Assembly (NCBI RefSeq): GCF_900104355.1
Contig: NZ_FNIY01000001.1
Span: forward strand, 992,001-1,056,000
DNA: 64,000 nucleotides
Origin: Phyllobacterium sp. OV277
Lineage (GTDB): Bacteria; Pseudomonadota; Alphaproteobacteria; Rhizobiales; Rhizobiaceae
Direction: 5' to 3'
Shown here: positions 44,451 through 53,887 of the stretch, piece by piece
Layout: the number at the start of each line of letters is the position of its first letter
Numbering within the stretch: the stretch's first letter is position 1
The notes under the pieces: model-generated
Database searches by the model: none
Told to the model about the DNA's origin: nothing
Seen by the model: only the letters and a program-made list of their open reading frames with translations
Program-made: the position numbers and the translations under genes

Positions 44451-45230
44451 ATGGGTATTCCGATCAAGGTCACCCAAACCATGACACCGCTTGGCTTTGA
44501 TGACCGCCCTATTGCCAAGCGCGTTGGTCTCGTGATCCTCGCCACCGACCATACGACCGAGCCGGATTTCCAGCGGATGGTCGCGAGCGACAGCATCGGT
44601 CTCTACACAGCCCGCATTCCCTACGCCAACCCGACAACGCCGGAAAATCTGCGCCTGATGCAGCCGGAGCTAACCATCGGTGCCGGGCTGATCCTGCCCG
44701 ACGAAGATCTCGACGCGATCTGCTATTCCTGCACATCCGCCTCGGTGGTTATTGGCGATGATGAAATCGAGGCGGCAATCAAAGCTGCCAAGCCCGGTGT
44801 GCCTGTCATTACGCCACCACTTGCGGCAGTTCGCGGCCTGCATGCCTTTGGTGCCCGGCGCATCAGCGTCCTCACGCCCTACACCGTCGAAACAAGCACG
44901 CCGATGCTCGCCTATTTCGCGGCCAAAGGTTTTGATATCGCTCGTTTCACCTGCTTCGGCCTTGAAGACGACCGGGAGATGGCCCGGATCACCCCTGCAT
45001 CGCTGGTGGCTGCTGCGAGCGAAGCAATGGCCCCGGACTGCGATGCCCTGTTCATATCCTGTACCGCATTGCGTGCCGCAATCGCTGCACCGCAGATCGA
45101 GGCAGCCATTGGCAAACCCGTTATCACCAGCAATCTTGCCACGGCATGGGCAACGTTGCGTCTGTGTGGCGAGGATCAGCCGCGACCGGAATTGGGTCAA
45201 TTGATGACCCGGCCCATGGCCGCCTGGTAG
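44451..45230 (+). CDS. eutA: Ectoine utilization protein EutA
   Basis: This 259-residue protein belongs to the Asp/Glu racemase/maleate isomerase-like group, with the two active-site cysteines in CYSCTSASVVIG and ISCTALRAA. In ectoine clusters EutA, with EutB and EutC, is proposed to convert 5-hydroxyectoine to ectoine. The ATG at 44451 follows ggagagg by a few bases. The exact step catalysed is less certain than the cluster role. Confidence 0.85.
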   Translation: MGIPIKVTQTMTPLGFDDRPIAKRVGLVILATDHTTEPDFQRMVASDSIGLYTARIPYANPTTPENLRLMQPELTIGAGLILPDEDLDAICYSCTSASVVIGDDEIEAAIKAAKPGVPVITPPLAAVRGLHAFGARRISVLTPYTVETSTPMLAYFAAKGFDIARFTCFGLEDDREMARITPASLVAAASEAMAPDCDALFISCTALRAAIAAPQIEAAIGKPVITSNLATAWATLRLCGEDQPRPELGQLMTRPMAAW

Positions 45231-45236
45231 AACAAT

Positions 45237-46238
45237 ATGGCCGGAACATTTGTCACCCTGACCGAAATCGAGGCCGCACGCGCAGTGATTGCGCCGCATA
45301 TTTTGCGCACTCCGATGGTTTCCTCGCCAAGCCTGACTGAGAAAACAGGTATGCCTGTTCATCTCAAACTCGAACACCGGCAGATCACAGGAGCGTTCAA
45401 GCTGCGCGGCGCACTCAACGCCTTGAGCAGATTGTCGCCAGATGAAAGGCAGCGCGGCGTTGTCACCGCATCAACAGGCAATCATGGCCGCGCCCTCGCC
45501 TATGCCGCCGGGCTGCAGGGTGTTCGCTCAATCATCTGTATGTCCAATCTCGTGCCCGGCAACAAGCTGGATGAAATCCGCAAGCTCGGCGCGGAAATCC
45601 GCATTGGCGGCCAATCGCAGGACGACGCCCAGCAAGAGGTAGAGAAGATCGTCGCGCAGGATGGTCTGATCATGATTCCGCCCTTTGATAGCCCTGCCAT
45701 TATCGCCGGTCAGGGGACGCTCGGGCTCGAAATCATCGAAGACGTGCCAGACGTGGAAACCGTTCTCGTCCCGCTTTCCGGCGGGGGGCTTATTTCCGGA
45801 ATTGCAGCTGCAGTTAAAGCCTTAAAGCCAAAGACAAGGGTCCTCGGCATTTCAATGCAGAATGGCGCGGCCATGCATGCCAGTCTGAAGGCGGGACATC
45901 CGATAAAGGTTGCCGAATATGCCAGTCTGGCAGACTCGCTCGGCGGCGGCATCGGTCTCGACAATCATGTGACGTTTCACATGGTGCGTGATCTGGTCGA
46001 TGACGTTGTCCTGCTTACTGAAGATGAAATCGCTGCGGGCATCGTCCACGCCTACACGCACGAGCGGGAGATCATCGAAGGCGCTGCCGCCGTCGGTATC
46101 GGCGCCCTGCTCGCGGGCAAGATCAGGTTGCAGGGACCGGTGGTCGCACTGCTTTCCGGCCGCAATATCGACATGGACCAGCATCGCCGGATCGTTGCCG
46201 AACATTATGCAACGGGGAGCGTGCCATGCCCCGCATGA
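45237..46238 (+). CDS. eutB: Hydroxyectoine utilization dehydratase EutB
   Basis: This 333-residue fold type II PLP enzyme resembles threonine dehydratase: PLP Lys55 in GAFKLRGALN, STGNHGRALAYAA and the Gly-loop LSGGGLISG. EutB is proposed to remove water from hydroxyectoine or its open form. It begins seven bases after eutA and its end overlaps eutC by 13 bases. Confidence 0.87.
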   Translation: MAGTFVTLTEIEAARAVIAPHILRTPMVSSPSLTEKTGMPVHLKLEHRQITGAFKLRGALNALSRLSPDERQRGVVTASTGNHGRALAYAAGLQGVRSIICMSNLVPGNKLDEIRKLGAEIRIGGQSQDDAQQEVEKIVAQDGLIMIPPFDSPAIIAGQGTLGLEIIEDVPDVETVLVPLSGGGLISGIAAAVKALKPKTRVLGISMQNGAAMHASLKAGHPIKVAEYASLADSLGGGIGLDNHVTFHMVRDLVDDVVLLTEDEIAAGIVHAYTHEREIIEGAAAVGIGALLAGKIRLQGPVVALLSGRNIDMDQHRRIVAEHYATGSVPCPA

Positions 46239-47218
46239 CCATTCTGACTGAAGCTGATCTGCGCCGCATCATCTCTCTCGACCTTGATGCGGTCGCATGT
46301 GTCGAAGCCGCTTTCGAGGCGCTCGCGACCAAGGCTGTCGCCATGCCGCCGATCCTGCGGCTGGACATCCCCGAACATCGCGGCGAAGTCGATGTCAAAA
46401 CCGCCTATGTCCCCGGTATTGATGCCTTCGCGATCAAGATCAGCCCCGGTTTCTTCAACAATCCGCAGATCGGCCTTCCCAGCGTCAATGGCATGATGGT
46501 GCTGTTCTCCAGCAAAACAGGGCTGGTGGAAGCTCTGCTCCTCGATAACGGATATCTCACCGACGTCCGCACCGCGGCGGCCGGTGCCGTGGCGGCGAAA
46601 TATCTCGCCCGTAAGGACGCAAGCGTGGCGACGATTTTCGGTGCGGGTGTTCAGGCACAGTTGCAGCTGAAAGCGTTGACACTGGTGCGCCCCATTCGCG
46701 AGGCGCGTTTATGGGCGCGCGATCAGCAAAGGGCTGATGCCACCGCCGGGCGTATGCGGGCAGAGCTTGGCATTGAAATACAGGTTGAAAGCGATCCCGC
46801 AAAGGCGGTGGCGGGAAGCCATATTATCGTGACGACAACCCCATCCGAGGAGCCATTGCTGCGAGCCGAATGGCTGGAACCCGGTCAGCATGTGACTGCG
46901 ATGGGGTCTGATGCCGAACACAAGAACGAGCTTGATCCGGCCATTATCCGCTTCGCCGATTTCTACGTTGCCGACAGCCTTAAACAGACACGGCGGCTGG
47001 GCGAATTGCACCACGCCATAGCGGCTGGGCTGATCCCGGAAGATCAGGCCTTTCCGGAACTCGGTGCCATCATCGCAGGTGCCAGTCCCGGTCGCCAGTC
47101 AGGCAATGCGATCACGATTGCCGATCTGACCGGAACAGGCGTTCAGGACACCGCCATTGCCACGCTTGCCCGCGACCGCGCCAAAGATGCAGGCGCCGGA
47201 ACAGCGTTTGAAAGTTGA
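46226..47218 (+). CDS. eutC: Ectoine utilization protein EutC (ornithine cyclodeaminase-like)
   Basis: This 330-residue NAD(P)-dependent protein belongs to the ornithine cyclodeaminase/mu-crystallin family, with TDVRTAAAGAVAAKYLARKD and the dinucleotide motif IFGAGVQAQLQLKAL. With EutB it is thought to reduce the hydroxyectoine-derived intermediate to ectoine. It starts inside eutB. Confidence 0.88.
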   Translation: MPRMTILTEADLRRIISLDLDAVACVEAAFEALATKAVAMPPILRLDIPEHRGEVDVKTAYVPGIDAFAIKISPGFFNNPQIGLPSVNGMMVLFSSKTGLVEALLLDNGYLTDVRTAAAGAVAAKYLARKDASVATIFGAGVQAQLQLKALTLVRPIREARLWARDQQRADATAGRMRAELGIEIQVESDPAKAVAGSHIIVTTTPSEEPLLRAEWLEPGQHVTAMGSDAEHKNELDPAIIRFADFYVADSLKQTRRLGELHHAIAAGLIPEDQAFPELGAIIAGASPGRQSGNAITIADLTGTGVQDTAIATLARDRAKDAGAGTAFES

Positions 47219-47241
47219 TATTCGAAAGTGAGGAAACAGAT

Positions 47242-48423
47242 ATGACCGAGCCCAATCTGAAGTTCAGCCGCGAGGAATTCGCGCAAAGGCTGGCAAAAAC
47301 CCGCAAGGCGATGGAAAAGAAGGGCATAGATGTTCTCATCTGCAGTGATCCATCCAATATGGCGTGGCTCACAGGCTATGATGGCTGGTCGTTCTACGTG
47401 CATCAGGCAGTGATTGTGCCACCTGAAGGCGAACCCATCTGGTATGGTCGCGGTCAGGATGCCAACGGCGCCAAGCGCACCGCCTATCTCCATCACGACA
47501 ATATTGTCGGCTATCCCGATCATTATGTTCAGTCCACCGAGCGTCATCCGATGGATTTTCTGTCGAAGCTGCTGGAAGAACGCGGCTGGCGTAAAAAAAC
47601 AATCGGCGTCGAAATGGACAATTACTGGTTCTCGGCAGCCGCCTTTGCGTCCCTGCAAAAGCATCTGCCCAATGCCCGGTTTGTCGATGGCACAGCGCTC
47701 GTCAACTGGCAGCGCGCCGTCAAGAGCAAGACCGAGCTAGATTATATGCGCAAGGCCGCACGCATCGTCGAACTCATGCATCAGCGCATTGTCGACAAGG
47801 TCGAAGTCGGGATGCGCAAATGTGATCTCGTTGCGGAGATTTATGACGCCGGCATTCGCGGCACCAACGAGTTTGGCGGTGATTATCCCGCCATCGTTCC
47901 GCTGCTTCCCTCCGGCGCGGATGCATCTGCGCCACATCTGACATGGGATGATCAACCCATGAAAAGCGGTGAAGGCACATTCTTCGAGATCGCCGGCTGC
48001 TTTAACCGTTACCACGTTCCCCTGTCCCGCACGGTTTTTCTCGGCAAACCAACTCAGGAATTTCTGGATGCGGAGAAGGCAACGCTTGAAGGAATGGAAG
48101 CGGGGCTTGCCGCCGCCAAACCCGGCAATAGCTGTGAAGACATTGCCAATGCGTTTTTCGGCGTCCTGAAAAAGTATGGCATCGTCAAGGACAACCGTAC
48201 CGGCTACCCCATCGGCATTTCCTATCCGCCGGATTGGGGCGAACGCACCATGAGCCTGCGCCCCGGTGACAAAACAGTGCTGGAACCGGGGATGACTTTC
48301 CATTTCATGACCGGCCTCTGGCTCGAAACCATGGGCCTTGAGATCACCGAAAGCATCCTGATCACCGACACAGGCGTTGAATGCCTTGCCAATGTGCCCC
48401 GGCAGCTCTTTGTGAAGAATTGA
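47242..48423 (+). CDS. eutD: Ectoine hydrolase (EutD/DoeA)
   Basis: This 393-residue protein has a creatinase-like N-terminal domain and an M24 'pita-bread' C-terminal domain. The usual metal ligands of M24 aminopeptidases are absent: the segment reads FFEIAGCFNRYHVPLSRT rather than a D-x-G...D-x-T pattern. This fits DoeA, which opens the ectoine ring without metal to give N-acetyl-diaminobutyrate. I chose the ATG at 47242, with agg-type spacing of six bases; the frame opens 27 bases earlier. Confidence 0.9.
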   Translation: MTEPNLKFSREEFAQRLAKTRKAMEKKGIDVLICSDPSNMAWLTGYDGWSFYVHQAVIVPPEGEPIWYGRGQDANGAKRTAYLHHDNIVGYPDHYVQSTERHPMDFLSKLLEERGWRKKTIGVEMDNYWFSAAAFASLQKHLPNARFVDGTALVNWQRAVKSKTELDYMRKAARIVELMHQRIVDKVEVGMRKCDLVAEIYDAGIRGTNEFGGDYPAIVPLLPSGADASAPHLTWDDQPMKSGEGTFFEIAGCFNRYHVPLSRTVFLGKPTQEFLDAEKATLEGMEAGLAAAKPGNSCEDIANAFFGVLKKYGIVKDNRTGYPIGISYPPDWGERTMSLRPGDKTVLEPGMTFHFMTGLWLETMGLEITESILITDTGVECLANVPRQLFVKN

Positions 48424-48428
48424 CATCC

Positions 48429-49436
48429 ATGACATCAGCCAATCTTCTCCCGCCATCGCCCATCACGCCGACTGTGGATTTCGACAAGGACGGTGTGCAG
48501 CATGGTTTCCTGCGCCTGCCCCATAGCAGGGATGATTCCGCATGGGGTTCGGTCATGATCCCCATTGCGGTCATCCGCAACGGCGATGGTCCAACCGCCC
48601 TTTTGACGGGCGGGAACCATGGCGACGAGTATGAGGGTCCGGTCGCGCTATTTGATCTCGCCCGCACACTCGACTCCAAAGACGTTAATGGCACTGTGAT
48701 CATCGTCCCGGCCATGAACTATCCGGCCTTTCGCGCCGGGACGCGCACATCACCCATCGACAAGGGCAATATGAACCGCAGCTTTCCGGGACGGCCCGAC
48801 GGAACGGTCACGCAGAAGATTGCTGATTATTTCACACGGGAACTGCTGCCCCGTGCCGATGTGGTTCTGGATTTTCATTCGGGCGGCAAGACGCTTGATT
48901 TTCTACCCTTCGCCGCCGCCCACATACTCGCTGACAAGGCTCAGGAAGCGCGCGGGTTCGATGCCGTCAAAGCTTTCTCGGCTCCATGGTCCATGCGTAT
49001 GCTTGAGATCGATGCGGTCGGCATGTACGACACGACGGTCGAGGAACTGGGCAAGACGTTCGTGACAACGGAACTTGGCGGCGGTGGTAGTGCCAGCGCC
49101 GAAACGATCCGTATTGCCAAGCGGGGCGTGTCTAACTTTCTCCGCCACACGGGCATTCTACACGGCAAGGTCGAACAGCACGAAACGCGCTGGATCGACA
49201 TGCCTTCCGGTGAATGCTTCTCGTTTGCTGAGGATGCCGGCATGATCGAAACCATGGTCGATCTGGGCGATCCCGTCGAAGCGGGGCAGATCATCGCCCG
49301 AATCTATCCCGTTGGCCGAACTGGTACAGCACCGGCGGAGATCAAAGCCAAGCTTTCAGGCATTCTTGCCGCCCGTCATTTTCCGGGTCTGGTCAATGCG
49401 GGGGATTGTGTGGCCGTGGTCGCTGTTCCTGAATAG
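48429..49436 (+). CDS. eutE: N2-acetyl-L-2,4-diaminobutyrate deacetylase (EutE/DoeB)
   Basis: This 335-residue zinc-dependent M14-like deacylase has the metal motif GGNHGDEYEG (His and Glu) and the third ligand His in LDFHSGGKTL. It splits acetate from N-acetyl-diaminobutyrate made by DoeA, giving diaminobutyrate for DoeD. It is the last gene of ehuABCD-eutABCDE, with a convergent LysR gene after four bases. Confidence 0.9.
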   Translation: MTSANLLPPSPITPTVDFDKDGVQHGFLRLPHSRDDSAWGSVMIPIAVIRNGDGPTALLTGGNHGDEYEGPVALFDLARTLDSKDVNGTVIIVPAMNYPAFRAGTRTSPIDKGNMNRSFPGRPDGTVTQKIADYFTRELLPRADVVLDFHSGGKTLDFLPFAAAHILADKAQEARGFDAVKAFSAPWSMRMLEIDAVGMYDTTVEELGKTFVTTELGGGGSASAETIRIAKRGVSNFLRHTGILHGKVEQHETRWIDMPSGECFSFAEDAGMIETMVDLGDPVEAGQIIARIYPVGRTGTAPAEIKAKLSGILAARHFPGLVNAGDCVAVVAVPE

Positions 49437-49439
49437 CAA

Positions 49440-50324
49440 TCAGGAGGCAACTTTCAGTATCTTCCTTACCGCTGCGGCCTGATCAGGCATATCCAGAACC
49501 AGTCGCCCGAATTCACGGGTGGCCGGGGTCTGTTCTTCGTCACTCCAGATGAGAGTGAAAACCGCTTTGGGCAATGGCGGCAAACCATATTGACCATCTA
49601 AGATTTTCATTCCGGGCTCTACATCATCAACCGTCATGACGGTCATGGCGAGCCCGGAGAGAACCGCCGCACTCATCCCCTTCATGCTCGCCGATGTGAA
49701 AACCACGTGCCAGTCAATGGATGTGCGATCGAGGGCTTCGACCCCGACCTTGCGGTTGAGACATGGTGCCGGAATAAACGCCAACGGCAGAGGCGAACCG
49801 GGTTTGACTTCGAAAGTATCCGCAGCCACCCAAACGAACCGGGTTTCTTTCAAGACTTTGCCATTCGCGGCCTCTGGCAATGTCAGCACCACCGCAAGAT
49901 CAAGATCACAAGCCTTGACCATCATACCGAGATCCATACTCATGCTGACATTCACATCCAGCTGAACAGCAGGATAAGCACGGGCAAACTGACACAGAAG
50001 CGTCGGCAGCCGGTCGCCGATGAAATTTTCAGGAACGCCAAAACGCACAACGCCCGCAACCGGTGACGCCTGAAAACGGCGGTTCAACGCATCGAGCGAT
50101 AACAGAATCTGCTCGGCGCAACGGAAAAAGTCCGAACCATCCTCAGTCAGCGTCACGCTGCGCGTCGTCCGGTAAAGCAAAGGACGTCCCACCTGCTCTT
50201 CCAGCCGCCGGATTTGATGGCTGACAGCAGATTGTGTCAGATTGAGCCGCCGCGCAGCACGGGTAAAGCTCCCGGCTTCTTTGACGGCAACAAACGCGCG
50301 CAGGAGTGTAGGTTCGAAGTCCAT
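49440..50324 (-). CDS. LysR-family transcriptional regulator
   Basis: This 294-residue regulator has an N-terminal winged helix (LRAFVAVKEAGSFTRAARRL, LTQSAVSHQIRRLEEQVGRP) and a C-terminal effector-binding domain. It is divergent from a DHA2-type MFS exporter gene, its likely target. A 39-base region with an 8-bp inverted repeat lies just upstream. The ATG at 50324 begins the canonical domain. Confidence 0.86.
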   Translation of the reverse strand: MDFEPTLLRAFVAVKEAGSFTRAARRLNLTQSAVSHQIRRLEEQVGRPLLYRTTRSVTLTEDGSDFFRCAEQILLSLDALNRRFQASPVAGVVRFGVPENFIGDRLPTLLCQFARAYPAVQLDVNVSMSMDLGMMVKACDLDLAVVLTLPEAANGKVLKETRFVWVAADTFEVKPGSPLPLAFIPAPCLNRKVGVEALDRTSIDWHVVFTSASMKGMSAAVLSGLAMTVMTVDDVEPGMKILDGQYGLPPLPKAVFTLIWSDEEQTPATREFGRLVLDMPDQAAAVRKILKVAS

Positions 50325-50335
50325 CCTGTCAGATT

Positions 50336-50374
50336 AATGATTTCTGCTAATTTGTTCTAGTAAATTAAATCATT
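50336..50374. promoter_or_regulatory. Candidate LysR operator
   Basis: The inverted repeat aatgattt (50336-50343) and aaatcatt (50367-50374), 23 bases apart, lies 11 bases before the LysR gene and about 180 bases before the MFS gene. The spacing is longer than a classical T-N11-A box, so it may span both the recognition and activation sites of a LysR tetramer. Confidence 0.4.
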
Positions 50375-50551
50375 TCTATCATGAACGGGACTACCTTAAA
50401 CTGAGTCTCATTATCCGCCACGGCGGACGCCTGTACAACCACCTATCGTGCAGGCGCATTCTTCGATCTGACTTGGCCCAAAGCTCTCCGGCACTGCGTG
50501 TTCCGGCGTGGGTAGAGGCTGTTGCCAAGCCCAACTTGGAAAGAACCATTG

Positions 50552-52090
50552 ATGAGTCTCTCCCCCTCCCGCAAGAACATGGTGGCGCTGGCCGCCATAT
50601 GTCTGTCGTCCCTGATGTTCGGCCTCGAAATTTCCAGCGTACCGGTGATTCTGCCGACACTGGAAAAGGTTATGCATGGCACGCTGAAAGACATGCAATG
50701 GATCATGAACGCCTATACCATTGCCTGCACCACGGTTCTGATGGCCGTCGGAACGCTGGCGGACCGCTACGGGCGCAAGCGTATCTACGTGATCAGCCTT
50801 GTCCTGTTTGCCATCACATCCTTCATTTGCGGTCTGGCTCAGGACGCGCCCATTCTGATCGTCAGCCGGTTTCTGCAAGGCGTCGCTGGTGGTGCAATGC
50901 TGATCTGTCAGATCGCCATTCTCTCCCACCAGTTTCAGGCAGGCCACGAACGCAGCAAGGCCTTCGGCATATGGGGCATTGTCTTCGGCATCGGCCTCGG
51001 ATTTGGACCAATCATCGGCGGCATCATTGTTGCCCTGACGAGCTGGGAATGGGTATTCCTCGTTCATGTACCGCTCACTGTCGTGACACTGGTTCTGGTT
51101 TTGAGCAGCGTCGAGGAATCCAGCGATCCGGAAGCCAAGAAACTGGACATTCTGGGGATCGCCACCCTGTCGCTGGCAGTTTTCGGGCTGACCTATTTCA
51201 TTACGCAGGGCCCCGATCTCGGCTTTACCAGCCCGGCAGCCCTTGCCATCGTCGGGGCGTCGGTCGCTAGCTTCATCGTGTTCCTGTTTGCGGAAAAACT
51301 CAGCCCGCATCCGATGTTCGACTTCTCGGTATTCAAAATTCGCAACTTCTCCGGGGCAATTCTCGGTTCCATCGGTATGAATTTCAGTTTCTGGCCGTTG
51401 ATGATCTATCTGCCCATCTATTTTCAGAGCGGTCTTGGCTATGACATCGTTGCGGCAGGTCTGGCATTGCTGGCTTATACGCTTCCCACCTTGGTCATCC
51501 CGCCATTGGCGGAGCGTCTGTCACTGCGTTATCGCCCCGGTATCATCATTCCGGCAGGTCTGTTTGCGATTGGCCTCGGCTTCATGCTGATGTGGTTTGG
51601 TAGCGGCGTCGAACATGCGAGCTGGCTGACCATGCTTCCCGGTTGCCTGCTCGCCGGAATGGGTCTCGGTTTGACCAACACGCCTGTCACCAACACCACG
51701 ACAGGTTCGGTTTCCAGCGCACGCGCCGGAATGGCCTCCGGCATCGATATGAGCGCCCGGTTGATCACTCTGGCGATCAACATCGCCCTGATGGGTTTCA
51801 TTCTGCTGGAAGGTACCCTGTCCTATCTCAGGGGTGTATTTGACGGATCGTTCGATCCGTCCCGCTTGCGGCTGCTTGCCGAGAAAATCGCTGCCGGAAA
51901 CTTTGCAGGTCTTCAGCAGAGTTTCCCGGAACTCGCCACGCTCGACGCCTCCGGAACGATCGTCCATACGGCGCTGATTCACGGCTTCGGCAATATCATG
52001 CTGTATGGCGGCATCGGCGTCTGGGTTCTGGCCGTGATCAGTTTCATCATCTTCGGCCCCGGCAAACGCCTGAGAGCGGCAGCAGCCTGA
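50552..52090 (+). CDS. DHA2-family MFS drug exporter
   Basis: This 512-residue inner-membrane protein has about 14 hydrophobic spans (DHA2 layout), motif A GTLADRYGRKRIYV and a motif C-like GIVFGIGLGFGPIIGG segment. Members export drugs or metabolites by proton exchange. I used the ATG at 50552; the frame opens 30 bases earlier. It is divergent from the LysR gene. A hairpin separates it from the convergent GMC oxidoreductase gene. Confidence 0.87.
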   Translation: MSLSPSRKNMVALAAICLSSLMFGLEISSVPVILPTLEKVMHGTLKDMQWIMNAYTIACTTVLMAVGTLADRYGRKRIYVISLVLFAITSFICGLAQDAPILIVSRFLQGVAGGAMLICQIAILSHQFQAGHERSKAFGIWGIVFGIGLGFGPIIGGIIVALTSWEWVFLVHVPLTVVTLVLVLSSVEESSDPEAKKLDILGIATLSLAVFGLTYFITQGPDLGFTSPAALAIVGASVASFIVFLFAEKLSPHPMFDFSVFKIRNFSGAILGSIGMNFSFWPLMIYLPIYFQSGLGYDIVAAGLALLAYTLPTLVIPPLAERLSLRYRPGIIIPAGLFAIGLGFMLMWFGSGVEHASWLTMLPGCLLAGMGLGLTNTPVTNTTTGSVSSARAGMASGIDMSARLITLAINIALMGFILLEGTLSYLRGVFDGSFDPSRLRLLAEKIAAGNFAGLQQSFPELATLDASGTIVHTALIHGFGNIMLYGGIGVWVLAVISFIIFGPGKRLRAAAA

Positions 52091-52100
52091 AGAAAACGGT

Positions 52101-52123
52101 GCGGGAAGGCTGGTTCTTCCCGC
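52101..52123. terminator. Bidirectional hairpin
   Basis: An 8-bp stem gcgggaag / cttcccgc with loop gctggtt lies in the 36 bases between two convergent genes. There is no T-run, so termination is probable but weak. Confidence 0.55.
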
Positions 52124-52126
52124 TCA

Positions 52127-53716
52127 CTATTTACGAAGAATAAGATCGGCGGCCTTTTCGCCGATCATCGCAGATGGAGCCTGTGTATTACCGCTGATCA
52201 GGTTTGGCATGATCGATGCGTCCGCTACACGCAAAGCATCAACACCGCGCACCCTGAGCTCCGGGTCGACAACGGAAAGTCTGTCTGCGCCCATGCGGCA
52301 AGTCCCCACCGGATGGTAGATCGTGTCCGAGTGCTGACGGATCAGCGCAACCAGACCCTCCTCATCTTCCGCGCCAGTGCCATAGAGCGGACGCGTATTC
52401 AACGCGGCAAGCGCCGGGGCCGACAGTATCTTTTGCGTCAACCGGGCACCGCGCACCAGCGTTTGCAAATCATCGGGATGCGACAGAAAATTCGGATCAA
52501 TCAGCGGTGCCTGCGCAATATTCGGGCTGGCAAGGCGCACGCTGCCCCGGCTTTTCGGCCGCAGGACACAGACGTGCAGGGCCAAGCCCGTACCGAGATG
52601 CAGCTTGCGATTATGATCATCAACAAACCCGATGCAGAAATGCAGTTGCAAATCTGGCCGCTTCACATCCGGGCTGCTGCGGATAAAGCCGCCAGCCTCA
52701 GCCGCATTGGAAGTGAGCATCCCTTTTCCCTTGGTAAGATAAGTCGCGAAGGCCCCGGCACCCCGAACCAGAACCGGAAGTGTCATACCAAACAGACCCG
52801 GCGCCTTCGACCACATATTGTGGATATAATCGAGATGATCCTGAAGACTGGCACCCACATCAGGCGCGTCGAAGACGACATCAATACCCAGCTGGCGCAG
52901 ATGATCGGCAGGACCAATGCCCGACACCATCAGCAATTGCGGTGACCCGAATGCTCCGCCGGAAATGATGATTTCGCGATCGGCATACAAAATTTCTTCG
53001 CGATCCGGCAAACCATAGGCAACACCAACGGCACGGCGCCCGTCAAACACGATGCGGCGAACTCGCTGACCCGCCAGCACCTGCAGATTATTCATGGCAG
53101 GTGCCTCAAGGTAGGCCCGTCCCGCATTGTAACGCGCGCCGTCTTTCTGGAACACCTGATAGAGGCCGACGCCTTCCTGATTTTCGCCATTGAAATCATC
53201 GTTGCGCGGATAGCCCGCCTGCACCGCAGCTTCAACAAATGCAGCTGTTGCCGGACTGTCATTGGACAATTCGCTGACACGAAGCGGCCCGCCTGCCCCG
53301 TGCCAAGCATCTTCGCCGCGCACATTATCCTCGGAGCGTTTGAAGTAAGGCAAAACATCCTGCCAGCCCCAGCCCGTGCAGCCGAGCTCCGCCCAGGCAT
53401 CGTAATCTTCCGGCTGCCCGCGAATATAGATCATTGCATTGATAAGACTGCTGCCGCCCACCCCACGTCCGCGCGGCTGATATCCGCGCCGTCCGTTCAG
53501 TGCTGCTTGCGGTGTGGTCTCATAGCCATAGTTGAACCGAGACTTGAGCGGAACCAGCCCAGCGATGCCGAGCGGTATGTTGGAAAGGAGCGGTGCGCGC
53601 CTTGGCCCTGTCTCGAATAGGGCCACATTGCCGTTGCCGGGCGCTCGGGCAAGACGCGATGCGACCGCACAGCCAGCCGGTCCAGCGCCCACGACGATGT
53701 AATCGACAACCCTCAT
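52127..53716 (-). CDS. GMC-family oxidoreductase (choline dehydrogenase-like)
   Basis: This 529-residue flavoprotein has the FAD Rossmann motif VGAGPAGCAVASRLA, the GMC signature-1 GRGVGGSSLINAMIYIRG, signature-2 GGAFGSPQLLMVSGIGP, and the active-site His in YHPVGTCRMG. The family oxidises alcohols; choline is one substrate, but this looks like a generic GMC enzyme. I chose the ATG at 53716, with gggagg about 10 bases upstream. Confidence 0.86.
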   Translation of the reverse strand: MRVVDYIVVGAGPAGCAVASRLARAPGNGNVALFETGPRRAPLLSNIPLGIAGLVPLKSRFNYGYETTPQAALNGRRGYQPRGRGVGGSSLINAMIYIRGQPEDYDAWAELGCTGWGWQDVLPYFKRSEDNVRGEDAWHGAGGPLRVSELSNDSPATAAFVEAAVQAGYPRNDDFNGENQEGVGLYQVFQKDGARYNAGRAYLEAPAMNNLQVLAGQRVRRIVFDGRRAVGVAYGLPDREEILYADREIIISGGAFGSPQLLMVSGIGPADHLRQLGIDVVFDAPDVGASLQDHLDYIHNMWSKAPGLFGMTLPVLVRGAGAFATYLTKGKGMLTSNAAEAGGFIRSSPDVKRPDLQLHFCIGFVDDHNRKLHLGTGLALHVCVLRPKSRGSVRLASPNIAQAPLIDPNFLSHPDDLQTLVRGARLTQKILSAPALAALNTRPLYGTGAEDEEGLVALIRQHSDTIYHPVGTCRMGADRLSVVDPELRVRGVDALRVADASIMPNLISGNTQAPSAMIGEKAADLILRK

Positions 53717-53887
53717 GATAACGCCCCTCCCAAGGCTTTGTGCCATCAAGTCATCTCCCCGCCGGAAACACAACAACAGGCTATCGTGCCATTGATGGCG
53801 ACCATCGTCATATTTTCGCTATTCACCTGAATAATATCTGGACCTCAGTTGTTCATGCGACTTCAGAGGCAATGGAGTTTTCACCTG

